Part shown: positions 1-10,143 of the stretch, piece by piece
Layout of the letters: each line of letters starts with the position of its first letter
Position numbering within the stretch: the first letter of the stretch is position 1
Notes under the pieces: model-generated
Databases searched by the model: none
The model's input: the letters and a program-made list of their open reading frames with translations, nothing else
What the model was told of the DNA's origin: nothing
Source: Deroplatys truncata
Lineage: Eukaryota; Arthropoda; Insecta; Mantodea; Mantidae
NCBI GenBank assembly: GCA_030765065.1
Contig: CM060986.1
Span: 136,431,142-136,495,141, forward strand
Direction of reading: 5' to 3'
Length of the DNA: 64,000 nucleotides
Made by a program: the position numbers and the translations under genes

Positions 1-594
1 ACATTATTCTTGCATTGACCAATAATGCCCTACATTTTTACCATTGTGCCCTACATTTCCATAAAATAACCTGGTAACCGTAGACAAAACAGGTATCATA
101 CGTTATCGTGCAAACTGTATTTACATCAGGTACGGTAAGACTGAATGACTTTCGGCCTGTGAAGCGACTTGCTCAAATGTGTTTTTTAAGCTTCTCATCG
201 TATTTGTAAGAGGAACCACAAAGTTATAAAAACAGCTCAGAGATGTCACATGTGATGTGAGGCGATGTTTTCAACCTACAGAAAAATACTTTTGAGTATT
301 AGTATCAAATCATGCACTTCACTAACGCTTTTTTCTTCGAAGGGCTTTCTGAGATTTTATTTTTGCTTTAAGTCCAGAACAAACCTATTTTACAGAATTT
401 AGAAAATAGCAACTTGCCGTTGGCAGCAAACTTGTATCCACGTTCTAAAGATATTTGGTCTACCATGAAAGTTGTTTTTGTTTCGTCGTAAAGTAAATGT
501 AACTTAAGTCTAGACATCTGTCCAGGAGTCTAAATGCTTTTAAATTGCATCAATTGTATAGTCTCCTTTAATTTCTAGGTCAAACTGGGGGCTT
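1..594. other. Unassigned AT-rich sequence
   Basis: I see no open frame of note, no terminal repeats and no similarity to the repeats elsewhere in the window. It may be old degenerated repeat or plain intergenic DNA. Confidence 0.4.
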
Positions 595-816
595 TGGTCA
601 GAGTAACAATGGATCGTGTCATTATTTACACAACTGTAGGTTTCCTTAAGTTTTACGATTAAACACTGCACTTTCACAGTTCAAACGCTGCGAGGGATAG
701 GGAATCGTCATGGTTAAAGAGAAATTCCCGCCCTAAATGGGAATCGAACCCGAAACTGGCTTAGAAGCCAGAAAGCTGACCAATGAACCGCAGAGGAATT
801 CAAATGTTTTTGTGTA
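595..816 (-). mobile_element. SINE-D, tRNA-derived short interspersed element
   Basis: On the minus strand, 816 to 720 reads like a tRNA head: an A-box-like TGGTCAGCTTTCTGG followed by a B box GGTTCGATTCCC. A tRNA-unrelated body continues down to about 595. The same head and body recur at 47567-47860 on the minus strand, which makes it a dispersed family rather than a tRNA gene. The head would not fold as a full functional tRNA because the acceptor arm is not closed. The SINE assignment is from tRNA-like promoter boxes plus a repeated body; the partner LINE is unknown. Confidence 0.55.
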
Positions 817-897
817 TAGTATATTGTTGGATAGCTGCTGAACTAGACGCTCATGTTTACCTACCACATGGCGATATTGTTTATATGCTACTATATC

Positions 898-1849
898 TTT
901 TTACTTTCTCTACTACGTATAGTAAGTAGGGGAAGTATTGTATTCCACCCAAAAATTCGATACAGAGATTTCACCGGAAATACATGTTTTGAGACCCCCT
1001 GAATCCAAAAAAGCATTTTTGGAAACATGTCCGTGTGTGCGTCTGTGTGTGTCTGTCTGTGTGTCTGTGCACAGCATAACTCAGAAACGAACAGTCGGAT
1101 AAACACCAAATTTGGTATTTAGGTTCAGTATCTTCCAGAGATGCGATACGAAGGTTTTCAAGAAAATCCCCCCACCCCAGATTACACTTTACATGGAACA
1201 TTTTTGAAAAATTTTAATTTTCTCAAAAATGGCTTTAAGGATTTTGATTTAAATATCATATGTTTAAGATATTTTCATGACAAATGAAATGTATATCTCG
1301 AATTTTTGGGAATGTCTCCAAAAGTGTTCTTTATTTTGAACGACTTTTGCATAGCTGGTAAACCATAAGAGATAGACAAAATTTTACTACACAAAAAATG
1401 TAGATCGCGTTAAAATACACAATTTGTCATATACTTTTTGTTTGTTGAGTGAACCATTTTCGAGATATTGCTTGTTATTCCCTTAAATTTTTCAATACTT
1501 ATACTTTTTCTCAAATTCGTTATTCATTTTTTTTGTCCTGGTAATGCAAAGAGAATGGAATACTCCACATAGCAACCACCTCTTAAAATATTTGACTATC
1601 GCTTAAAGGCTAGCAATTCCCCTTGCATTATTATATAAACTTACATGAAAATATGGAAAATAGAATAAATCTCATCTTTATACCAAACAACTTTTTATTA
1701 AAAATATATAACTATCCTACTAACAAGAAAATTAGCAATAAGATTAACATCTTGATATCTCAATTAACATGAAGCATATGGAGAATAAGCGTTTGTAAAA
1801 ATAGTTTGTACAATAGTAGAGAAAGTCATAACGAGTGTAACACATCAGA
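898..1849 (-). mobile_element. DR1 dispersed element, near full length
   Basis: Minus-oriented copy of the dominant family. It opens at 903 with ACTTTCTCTACTACG and closes near 1815-1849 with AGTAGAGAAAGTC and the complement of the TCTGATG start. Both ends abut T-runs. The internal TG tract (1031-1068) is interrupted by CGT and CTG units, so this is an older microsatellite state. Two overlapping minus ORFs (891-1109 and 971-1201) are translations of this repeat and recur in other copies; no coding function is supported. Confidence 0.75.
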
Positions 1850-2777
1850 TTTTTCACTATAAGCTGAAAGGAGAAGTAAACAAAACTTAAATGTATCACT
1901 CCGCCGAGCACATTGCAGCACCACGTGGAGGATGACGGGAAGTAAGTACGCATGAGAGGAAATTGCTTCATACAGAATTCGAATACAGTATATTGCACAG
2001 CTTGGGAATCATTAGCTTTTAAACATTGTATGTCTTATTCCTATATTTTGCCTTACATCCTAACATTCTACACGTAATACTAAAAGTAGACAAATAAAAG
2101 TTGTACCTAAGCAGTTCTGCTTCTGTGATTAAAGTTACTGATTTAAAAGTGTTCTTAACTTCAAGCTTTAGAAATCATTCATTTAATGACTAATATCAGT
2201 ATACCAGCTTTGCTTTAACCTTTTATGAGTCAATAAGTTAAATAACGATTAGCGCTATAGGTTAAAACACAACAGATAACAAGCCCGATCCAAGCTATCC
2301 GAGTTAACGCATCACTAACAAAGGAGTTCAATTATTGCTAAACAATGCCCAACCATATTCATTGTCGATTAAAGGTGGGTACTTTTCACAGAATTTGTTA
2401 AAAGCATTTAACACAACTGTCTTCTTTCCATTACCCGCGTTTATGTTTTGCAGAAGTCAGAAGATTCTCAGCCAGAAACCGAAAACGAACTGTAGCGCCT
2501 GCGCATGGCCTCTTAAACCTTCTGCTGTAACGGTTCATTCAGTTATAGGCGAATCTGAACAAACACATTTAGTTTCATAAATTGAACTGTTACAATAATG
2601 AGTTTTTTAAATTTCTCTGCACGAGAATAAGCACAAAATGTTACGATCTGAACCGAACTGTTTTTTGTAGAGGAAGAGACGACATGCTAAGCGGGGAGGG
2701 TGTAGTTTGTCCACCAGCCAATGAGGTGCTGTCTTGTCACGTGGTTTTGTTTACTTCTTTCAGCTTATAGTGAAAAA
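1850..2777. mobile_element. Non-autonomous DNA element with ~30-bp terminal inverted repeats
   Basis: The left end CACTATAAGCTGAAAG (1855 on) continues as GAGAAGTAAACAAAAC. The right end at 2743-2772 is its reverse complement, with a 3-base length difference. Both ends are preceded by five T residues in their own orientation. CACGTG follows the repeat closely on the right and at about 1922 on the left. The 0.9-kb interior encodes nothing I recognise. A clear target duplication is not visible, partly because the left end abuts the T-run of the DR1 copy. The superfamily is unassigned. Confidence 0.55.
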
Positions 2778-3405
2778 GGTATAGTAAAGTTCGACAACAT
2801 TCAATATGACCACTGCAGTTAAAGACGAGTTATAAATGAAACAATAAAAAACAGCAATAAAAAACACTGCAATTCTAATTGTCACAGGGTCACCTGAACT
2901 TCGCTATGTCCTATTAGTTCCACCACTCCTTTGTCAATACGACTGGGTTTTAAAAACTCCAGTTTTCATTAAATTAAGAAATGCATCAATTTTGAACTAA
3001 ATCTGATTAATGGTTTCTACAATAAAAATTATTCACTGAAAAAAATATAGTTTAACACCAAAATGAAAATGTTCCTTACACACGGGTATCCTGTATAAAA
3101 AGTTACCCATTTGAGTATAGTCTGTGGGTAATTCAGTCACGATGAGATACTCAACTTATTTAATTTAGGCACAATAAAATATATATGCATATAAGTTGAA
3201 TTTTGAAATGTAATGAAACATTGTGGTATATAATTTGTTTATTTCCTTAGTTTTAATGGTCGCTCAAAATTGCATTGTTAATTCATGAAAAACTATAGTT
3301 TTAAGATGTGCGAATTTTTTCATTAAATTTAATAAATTTTGAATATCGGAAAATATAGTTTAGAGAAAAATGCATTTTTATGAAATGACAATGTTCTGTA
3401 TAGTA
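2778..3405. other. Unassigned AT-rich sequence
   Basis: Low-complexity AT-rich DNA with no repeat match that I can see and no ORF of interest. Confidence 0.4.
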
Positions 3406-3421
3406 AATCTCACCATAATTT

Positions 3422-3719
3422 GTCGTCCTCCGTGGACTAGGGTTACCATGCTAGCCTCCAGTTCCCGAGGTCACGGGTTCAAACCCGGCGGAGGGCGATG
3501 GATTTTTTTTCGGGCGCAAAAATCATTAGCATGGCTTTCTTCGGAAGGGAAGTAAAGCCGGTGTTCCCGTGTCGTAGATTTACGGCATGTAAAATAACCT
3601 CAAGCCTTATAATGAGACCTCTGAGCAAAATTCCGGTCTTTCATGCCCAAAATATAATGAATCGTTAAGAACCAGAGCAGTTAAAGAGTGTCCGTCCATA
3701 AATAAAATTAATTTAATTT
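3422..3719 (+). mobile_element. SINE-B, tRNA-derived
   Basis: It starts GTCGTCCTCCGTGGACTAG and carries an A-box-like GGGTTACCATGC and a B box GGGTTCAAACCC. A body of about 200 bases ends in a short AATTTAATTT tail. The imperfect duplication AATCTCACCATAATTT (3406-3421) resembles AATTTCACCTACATTT just after the tail. Other copies are at 28449-28745 (-) and 41780-42040 (+). The head resembles a tRNA-Val-type sequence, but a functional tRNA is not implied. Confidence 0.75.
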
Positions 3720-3779
3720 AATTTCACCTACATTTTTAAAAGGCACATGAATCATAACACTTCCCCTTTGCCTTTTACT

Positions 3780-5110
3780 TAGCAGCCTCCCGTTTAACTT
3801 TCTTGGTGCTGGATAAGCCTTTGGTATGACTGGAACTGGCTCGCTTGCTTTCATACACTCTAATGGCACTCCTATTCATTAACTTGCTTTGATTCCATGC
3901 TTCTAATTTCATCTCGACATTGGAATTTTAGTTCCTGAGTTGAAGAACATACCATACTGAACTCAGTAACTGTATCGTATACTCTAATGTTTCGGCTTCT
4001 TTTAGAAATAAAACCTTTTGGGGGGCACTTCCTCCATATAACAAAATGCACACTTTCATTGCTGTTCTGAGTTCCTTCATGGGCACACCTAGCTAATAGC
4101 TCATCATTTGCTATTCTTTAGTAAGCAGGTAAAATTCTCTTTACAGTATTGTCATTAAAATGGGGCAGACATTTTGGTGGCTTTAGACCAGAACTATACT
4201 TCTGTTATAGAAACACCAGGACTCCTTTCCTTGAGGACATTTATGATTCTCTGGCTTCTGATTTGTGGATCAGTAATGGTACAGAGTGGCATAAATTGCA
4301 TTCTTCATTGCAGAATAATCTGGAAGGTATTTTAATGTACTCGACATCTACCACTAAGGTTTATATCTTTGGTGTCCGGTTTTAGCTTCAGAAGGCCTAC
4401 AGTCATCCTTTGCTATATGATTTGCACATTCCTCTTCGACTATGTAAACATTTTCCCAATATACGTTTTCCTCATTTAGGCGTTGATGGGTCCTGACGTC
4501 TCCATCAAATGGCATGCTCACATACCTCATTTTGCAATCATTTACTGATCTCTTCCACATCACATGTCCTGCAGAAACTCCCATTGACCCTAAGCTACCG
4601 TCATGGATTTTGCCACATTCTCCACTTTTCTTGCAAAAATTAGGAATTTTGGGGTACCCGGTTATATTTCATTTGCAGTGCTCGCCCAGTAGTGGCAAAT
4701 TTTTGAGCGAATTGTACAATCGGTAATCACTCCTGTTAAAATATCCACATAAAAAGATGTGACCACGTTTGTGCCAGGTACCATCATAGGAAACTACAAT
4801 GTCAATAATAATTTCTTTGGTACTGTTTATTGGTTCTAACAATTAATGTGCTTTGCTCACAACACTCCTTTCCTGATTTAGCATTGCTTTTAAATTGTTT
4901 GTCTCTGCTGCCAGGTGATTCGTGTATCTTTGAAAGCTTTAGAATCCATGGAATGTATTATCAAGGAAATGAAAAAAAATCTAAATATCTACGTCTAAGA
5001 CCTATGCTCAGAGATGACTTTACTACTTTTCTATTTATATCAAAAGGAGGGTTTAATGGAATTACATGTAATTTGCGTACAGAACCATTTCTTTCTATAA
5101 TCTCAGCAGT
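3780..5110 (-). pseudogene. Decayed Mutator-like transposase
   Basis: Translating the minus strand in pieces gives blocks in the order I know from a large arthropod Mutator-like transposase family (the Pfam 'Mutator-like transposase' domain type). Near 4950-4860 there is a helical NNLKAMLNQERSVVSKAH block. Near 4830-4740 there is IDIVVSYDGTWHKRGH, with the conserved SxDGTWxKRGH core. At 4584-4390 there is MWKRSVNDCKMRY, then a DGD triad and an EECANHIAK block. C-terminal remnants reach about 3780. Frameshifts and stops separate the blocks, so it is dead. The family is recalled, not searched. Terminal repeats were not found. Confidence 0.65.
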
Positions 5111-6002
5111 CAGAGAGCTCTAATCACATGCAGGACATTTTAGGTTTTACAGCAAGTTACTAAATAGGCTTGTTTGTATCAACATATAACCTGATTTTTG
5201 TGTAGTACCATGTAATATGGGTGAGAAAGCAGATAATTTTTGTTCTACTCTAGTATTATTATGAATTATATTGCCCTCGTCTATTTCATTACAGAGATCT
5301 GCTGTATACTGTCACTAACTTGAGTATCATTTCCAAACACATGGTTACCATAATTCCTAACCTCATTGTTTCCAGCCCTGAGGTTTTTTCTGCTTTCTAC
5401 TGCTGCTAAAATTCTGTCTTCTTCTATTAGAACTTCCCTTTTGAGTAAGCCCACAAGAACTTATTTTATCCATTTTATACTCATAAGTATCACAAAATAA
5501 ATAAATATACTCAATCCCAATACCAACAAGCGCTATAATCACAAGCAACTGACTGCCTTCAGAATCAAATAAGCAACTGAATTTGAAATATAGAACAATT
5601 AATGGCTGTTTCATAAAAAACAACAAGCGATGAATATCAATACAAAATGAAATATAAATAAACTAAAGTTTACAATGAAAGCATTTTGACAATATAGTGA
5701 TAGAAATGATTACATAATTGCAAATATCCTTTACAGATGGCAGCACAAACTAAGACATCAATGATAAACTTCTTCAGCAACTAGAAATATCATAATAATT
5801 AGGGAAATAAAGAGCGCAACCTTGGTGGGTGTGGCAAGACAGTTTAAAAGATCAGACGTCAAGTGCATGACCTTTTAAAAATAGCTTCTGAAGCAAAAAA
5901 GAGGCCCAGAGCAGTAAAATAAGGTTCTTAAGAATATTATTAGGTAAAAAAGCAAACGTTTTGACTATTTTTAGCCAAAACCTCTACATGAGTTATCGCA
6001 TT
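5111..6002. other. Unassigned sequence
   Basis: AT-rich with scattered short ORFs and no family signature. It may include the 5' flank of the Mutator-like element on the left. Confidence 0.35.
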
Positions 6003-6180
6003 TAGAAAAATCTGATGTGTTGTATTCTGATGCCTTTTTCTACCCACTATCGTTTATTTTTCTCTCTCTTCTACAAGCCATTCTTACAAAAGCTTATTTT
6101 CCCATCTCCTTCATGTTAATCGAACTTCACTTTTGTAGAAATGGTTTCAATACAGGTTTCGTTGTATGCCTCCTGTGTTC
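6003..6180 (+). mobile_element. DR1 5'-end fragment, diverged
   Basis: It matches the first ~170 bases of DR1: AAAAATCTGATGTGTT, then a TTTCTAC block, the CTACAAGCCATTCTTACAAA block, and CTCCTTCATGTTAATCGAA. The rest of the element is missing. The plus ORFs at 6017-6371 come from this fragment and the adjoining TTTC repeat. Confidence 0.5.
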
Positions 6181-6311
6181 TCCTTGTTCACCTTTGCAGA
6201 GTATATCATGTTATTACAGGATACATAAATGCGAAATATGGAACCTGGGGGAGCCCAGTTGAAGATACCCCAAGGAATACATTTCAACGAAAGCTTAAAG
6301 AATGTGATTTC

Positions 6312-6313
6312 CT

Positions 6314-6343
<30 letters not shown>
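6312..6343 (+). repeat. (TTTC)n microsatellite
   Basis: About eight tetranucleotide units are visible. Confidence 0.85.
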
Positions 6344-6344
<1 letters not shown>

Positions 6345-6569
6345 GATTTAGCCGATACAGAGATTAATTAGTGGTTAAGCAGAGATGCCTAGATTTGGAT
6401 TTTAAATTACAAAACTTTTTGTTTTAAAGTTCAGCATTTACAGACTTTATTACCTGCTACAAGTTTAGAAAAGTTTCATGATTCAAGCTTTTTTTTAAAA
6501 CTGAACGATTATTAGAAACAGGTCAAACTTTTTCTGTGCATACGACTCATATATGTATAACTACAACAG

Positions 6570-6705
6570 AAAAAATCTGTGATACATTGATATATCTTTC
6601 TCTATCCCCTATCGTTTATTAGTGGGTATACAAGCCATCCTTACTAAAGCTTATTTTTCCATCTACTACATTTAATCCAAATAAACCTTTGCAGAAGTAG
6701 CTACA
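6570..6705 (+). mobile_element. DR1 5' piece of an interrupted copy
   Basis: It matches the DR1 start (AAAAAATCTGTGATACATTG, TTTCTCTATC) and the following CTACTACATTTAATCC block. The same-orientation middle (7283-7540) and 3' end (9826-10143) lie downstream, so these three pieces probably belong to one old insertion split by LINE sequence. Confidence 0.5.
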
Positions 6706-7049
6706 CTACACATTGCGCTATAGATACAAAGGGAACATCGATAGTCGAATGTTTTAGAACTGTACGCTATGCGCTAGCCTTAAAATTCCATATTAATTTG
6801 TTTATGATCGCTAAACAGTAAAGTCACAGCGCAGCCAGCATTTTACGATTAACGTAGCACATGCATTATAGTTTAGAGTAGATACAATGGTTAGTATTCA
6901 CATTCATATGTTAATCTCATCAATTAATTTTTTCTTAGACAAAAATGTAATTTAACTGCAATCAACAGTTCATACACGTTAACAGCTTACAGTGTTAATT
7001 ATTTAAATTAATATTTTAGATAAATCATAATAAAATCGTTGACAATTAA

Positions 7050-7262
7050 GAGCTAAAGCCAATGGTACAGTTGTATATCCTTAAGGAATTCAAGTATCTT
7101 TGGGCTCCTGAGCGCTGTAACCATATCTGTGGAGATGCCGTGAAGTTTTCTTTCTCTCTTAAACTTGGAGCATTCGTTGATGACATGTTTGATTGTGAGA
7201 GGAGCATTGTAGTTTATACAGATGGTGTTTCTATGCAATCGCGAGAAATAACTGAATGTTGA
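7050..7262 (-). pseudogene. LINE ORF2 C-terminal fragment
   Basis: The minus ORF 7238-7053 contains APLTIKHVINECSKFKRER, then ILEFLKDIQLY. This resembles the region after RNase H in I/jockey-type non-LTR retrotransposons: a Cys/His cluster, then an ECPKF-like helix, a short spacer and a FLKDIGLY-like tail. It ends in a stop and is followed on the minus strand by AT-rich sequence that could be the element's 3' UTR (to about 6706). The 5' end is truncated. It sits in the middle of a DR1 copy. Confidence 0.55.
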
Positions 7263-7282
7263 CAGGACTTAAAGAGAATGAC

Positions 7283-7540
7283 CAAGAAATGAACAATTTG
7301 AACCATTAATAACGGATATCTCAGAAATAGCGTATGCCACAAAAACTTATTTGAAATAAATTATTTTTTAAAGAGATTACAGTTTTGTGTAGTACGTTTT
7401 CGTCTATTGCTTAACGTTTACCAGATATACAAGATGACACAAAATTCCTTCCGAATGAAGAGGGCTTCAAAGGCTATTCCCAGAAAATTCAAGATATACT
7501 TTTATTTGTCATGTAAATATCTTTAATATATGGCGTTTTT
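7283..7540 (+). mobile_element. DR1 middle piece of the interrupted copy
   Basis: It carries the DR1 blocks AACGGATATCTCAGAAATAG, then TTTACCAGATATACAAGATG and CAGAAAATTCAAGATATAC. It breaks at ATGGCGTTTTT (7530-7540), where DR1 should continue as TTTTAATCAAAATCG; that continuation is found at 9826. Confidence 0.7.
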
Positions 7541-8198
7541 GCTACACTGGCTATATACTAGGGTAGTCAGACCATAATTACTATACGGTGCAATAGTATG
7601 TTAGATTAAGACATGAGAACTAAGCACCAAAACAAAATTAAGCAGAATCCAAAGGATGGCCTGTCTAGCAATAACTGGGGCAATGGGCACGACCCCTTTC
7701 GCCGCAATGTAAACATTCTTAGACCTGGCCCCTTTGGATATTTTGATAAAGGTGGAGGCCAGAATAGCTTTCCACAGACTGCACCAAACCAAAACAACTA
7801 AGATTCCAAGGTCTGCATCGGGAATCTTAGCCATAACGAAGAATATAGTAGATCCAATTTTCAAGATGGAAACAGACTATCTCAGAAAAGCTTTATATCA
7901 CCATAAGAAATTCAAGGTAATGATAATTAAAGAGGACTTATGGCAAGAATCTTATCAGAAACTACCTGAGTGTTCTTTGATCTGGTTCTCAGGTGGCTCA
8001 AAAACAGACTCCGGGACGGGCTGTGGAGTAGTTTATTTAAAACCCAGGTGTAGCTTTAGTATTCGCTGGGTCTGGTAACCACGGTATTTCAAGCCGAAGT
8101 ATTTGCCATTTTGCAATATGCAAAAGTAAATCTTAGATATGAGCATAAAAATAAACTGATCTTCATTTTTTCAGACAGCCAGTCAGCACTAAAGGCTA

Positions 8199-9133
8199 AA
8201 CTGTATTCACTCTTAGATTGATCCGCGCCAAAACAAAGCTCAAGTGACCAGTGCACAGTTATAAAGTATCCTTCCGCCATTCGCGTCAAAAAGACATACT
8301 TTAACGGTGACTCGCATACTCTGATAGGAGTTAAAGGAGATGAGAATGATAGTTACAACAAAACAGCTGTTACACATGTAACAGCTAGTTTTAATTCTAA
8401 CAGAAACGAGCGAACAGTAAAGTAATAGGTATGCCATAACCTACATTTATTTGCTCTCTGGATGCGGCATTTTACCAACTGTTGTTGGTTCATTTTGAAA
8501 TAGGAAATTATGCACTGTTGCGTGAATTGCATTCTTCACAAAATCGTCACATTTTTGCATCGCATATTTCACACGCTTTCTTTTTTTCCTTGGTGTAACC
8601 ACTTTTTCCTTTTCAGTTTTTCTTTAAGAGCACTGTTTATGCTTGCACTGAAACACCGGTGAACTCAGAAGTTAAGTTTCCCACTTCTTTCACGGGAAGT
8701 GTTGGATATTTCTCACATAACTTATAATAAACATTCAACACTGTTGTTTTTGCAGCACTAGTCAATGGTTTACCCGGCGTATGCTTTACGTAAGTCGACG
8801 AAGATGCAAAAGCAAATTTGCCGTCCGCCATGATAATAAATAGAAGGTGTTGATTTCCGGCTGTAGACAATATTCTGCGCATACCCAGATGCCAGGTGGT
8901 ATATGAATTGCATGTTGGGACTTGTAGATCTATTAAACGGTATAAATCAACGTTTATTAAGCTCTTAGGTGTTTGTATAGAATATTAGACCATTTAAGGA
9001 TGAATTCCTTTTAAAATTGAGATTATTAGCATGGCACTACTTTCCTGCGCGCATTACTACTTCGTTGTACCGCGGTAGACTGGTCACGTGGGTTTATTTT
9101 GGCGCGGATCAACCTAAGAGTGAATACAGAGTA
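8199..9133. mobile_element. Tc1/mariner-superfamily deletion derivative with ~45-bp TIRs
   Basis: The left end reads CTGTATTCACTCTTAGATTG, then ATCCGCGCCAAAA and GTGACCAGT. The right end (about 9090-9133) is its reverse complement with few changes. TA dinucleotides flank both ends (8197-8198 and about 9134-9135), as expected of this superfamily. It interrupts the LINE RNase H right after DSQSALKA. Length is about 0.93 kb. The interior keeps only the N-terminal part of a transposase on the minus strand. Confidence 0.8.
8464..8882 (-). pseudogene. Truncated transposase N-terminus (helix-turn-helix part)
   Basis: From the minus ATG at 8882, the frame runs through TSAAKTTVLNVYYKLCEKYP and a VSVQA stop. 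After a one-base frameshift it continues with VVTPRKKRKRVKYAMQKCDD and VKNAIHATVHNF, and ends at about 8465. This resembles the DNA-binding half of an arthropod Tc1/mariner-superfamily transposase. The DDE catalytic half is absent, so an internal deletion removed it. The region lies inside the TIR element at 8199-9133. Confidence 0.6.
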
Positions 9134-9825
9134 TATACAGTTCTTTAGTGTCATCTAGACTGGTAGGTGAATGAGTTACTGCCTTATCCAAGGCAGAACA
9201 TAACAAAAGTATGTTCGTCATGGGTCCCAGGGTATGAAGGAATTCAAGGCAACGAGAAAGCTGACGAACTTGCAAAGCAAGGATTGACACAACTGAAACC
9301 CAAACCAGAGCCACCTCTAGGCACATCTAAGTGATCCATTAGAGTGGCTATAACAAACTGGTGCAAAAAACAATTCTCTTTGATCTGGAAGAGGATTGTA
9401 GGAATTCAGCATGGGAAATTGTTTGTCAAAGAACCATACAAACCTTTAACTGACATACTGCTTAAATGTAATAAGTTTCAGTTAAAAATAACAGTAGCCT
9501 TTGCCACACTGGGCATGCACCAGTGAAAAAGCACCTACACATAATAGGAAGGTTCCAGGGCAACATAAGACTGTAGACTGTGCGGGTGTGAAACTGAAAC
9601 AGCCTATCATATATTATGCTCCTGTGAAGCGTTAGCATCAAGGAGATATGACATCTTTGGGAAACTTTATGGATCCAGAGAACTACTACCCCAACACACT
9701 ATTGAGCCTATGTAATCTGGTGAGGACTAGAGTGAAGGGAGAGCAATCATTACAGGGTTAGCACAATAAGCCTTTAGGCTGCAGCGCAACCGGAGTTCTT
9801 GCAGACAGGCCCTAGTCCGCAAAAA

Positions 9826-10143
9826 ATGGTGGTTTAATCAAAATCGTTGGAGTCATTTTTTAGAAAATAAAAATTTTCAAAAAAGTTCAATGTAGAGGGT
9901 AGTTGGTGTTGTGGAATTTTCTTGTCGTTTTGGTATTCATCAGAATTTTCGTTTTTGGGTTATGGTGTTTACAGACCACAACACACTGACACACAGACAG
10001 ACAGACACCCATACGGACATTTTTCTAAAAATGCTTTTTGGGGGATTCAGGGAGCCTCAAAATATGTATTTCCGTGAAATTTTGGTATCGAATTTTTGGG
10101 TGGAATACAATATTTCCTATTATATGGAGCAGAGAAAGTAAAA
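9826..10143 (+). mobile_element. DR1 3' piece of the interrupted copy
   Basis: It resumes at TTTAATCAAAATCGTTGG and includes ACACACTGACACACAGACAG and CGGACATTTTTCTAAAAATG. It then has TTTTTGGGTGGAATAC and closes with GCAGAGAAAGTAAAAATT. The plus ORF 9911-10141 is repeat translation. Confidence 0.7.

Larger units (their letters stand above)
7541..9825 (+). mobile_element. 5'-truncated non-LTR retrotransposon (LINE with RNase H), split by a Tc1-like insert
   Basis: The insertion is bracketed by the imperfect duplication ATGGCGTTTTT (7530-7540) and ATGGTGGTTTA (9826-9836). Protein blocks in order, across frames: the end of the reverse transcriptase thumb (WLYTRVVRPIIT near 7550; IKVEARIAFHRLHQTK near 7745); RNase H from 7975 (FSGGSKTDSGTGCGV, then QAEVFAI and DSQSALKA near 8180); then, beyond the insert, SSWVPGYEGIQGNEKADEL near 9215-9270, with the late RNase H carboxylate region, and a C-terminal KLFVKEPYKP block near 9415. 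Frameshifts and stops make it inactive. It is an I/R1/jockey-group LINE by architecture; the exact clade is not decided. Confidence 0.75.

Noticed and set aside
720-816. Functional tRNA gene (also at 3422, 15387, 41780, 45250, 49021, 61270)
   Set aside because: A and B boxes are present, but acceptor stems do not pair, the bodies continue as repeated sequence, and flanking duplications show that these are SINEs.
3370-5123. Plus-strand ORFs at 3370, 4149, 4514 and 4830 as genes
   Set aside because: They overlap SINE-B or are antisense to the Mutator-like transposase relic and carry no motif of their own.
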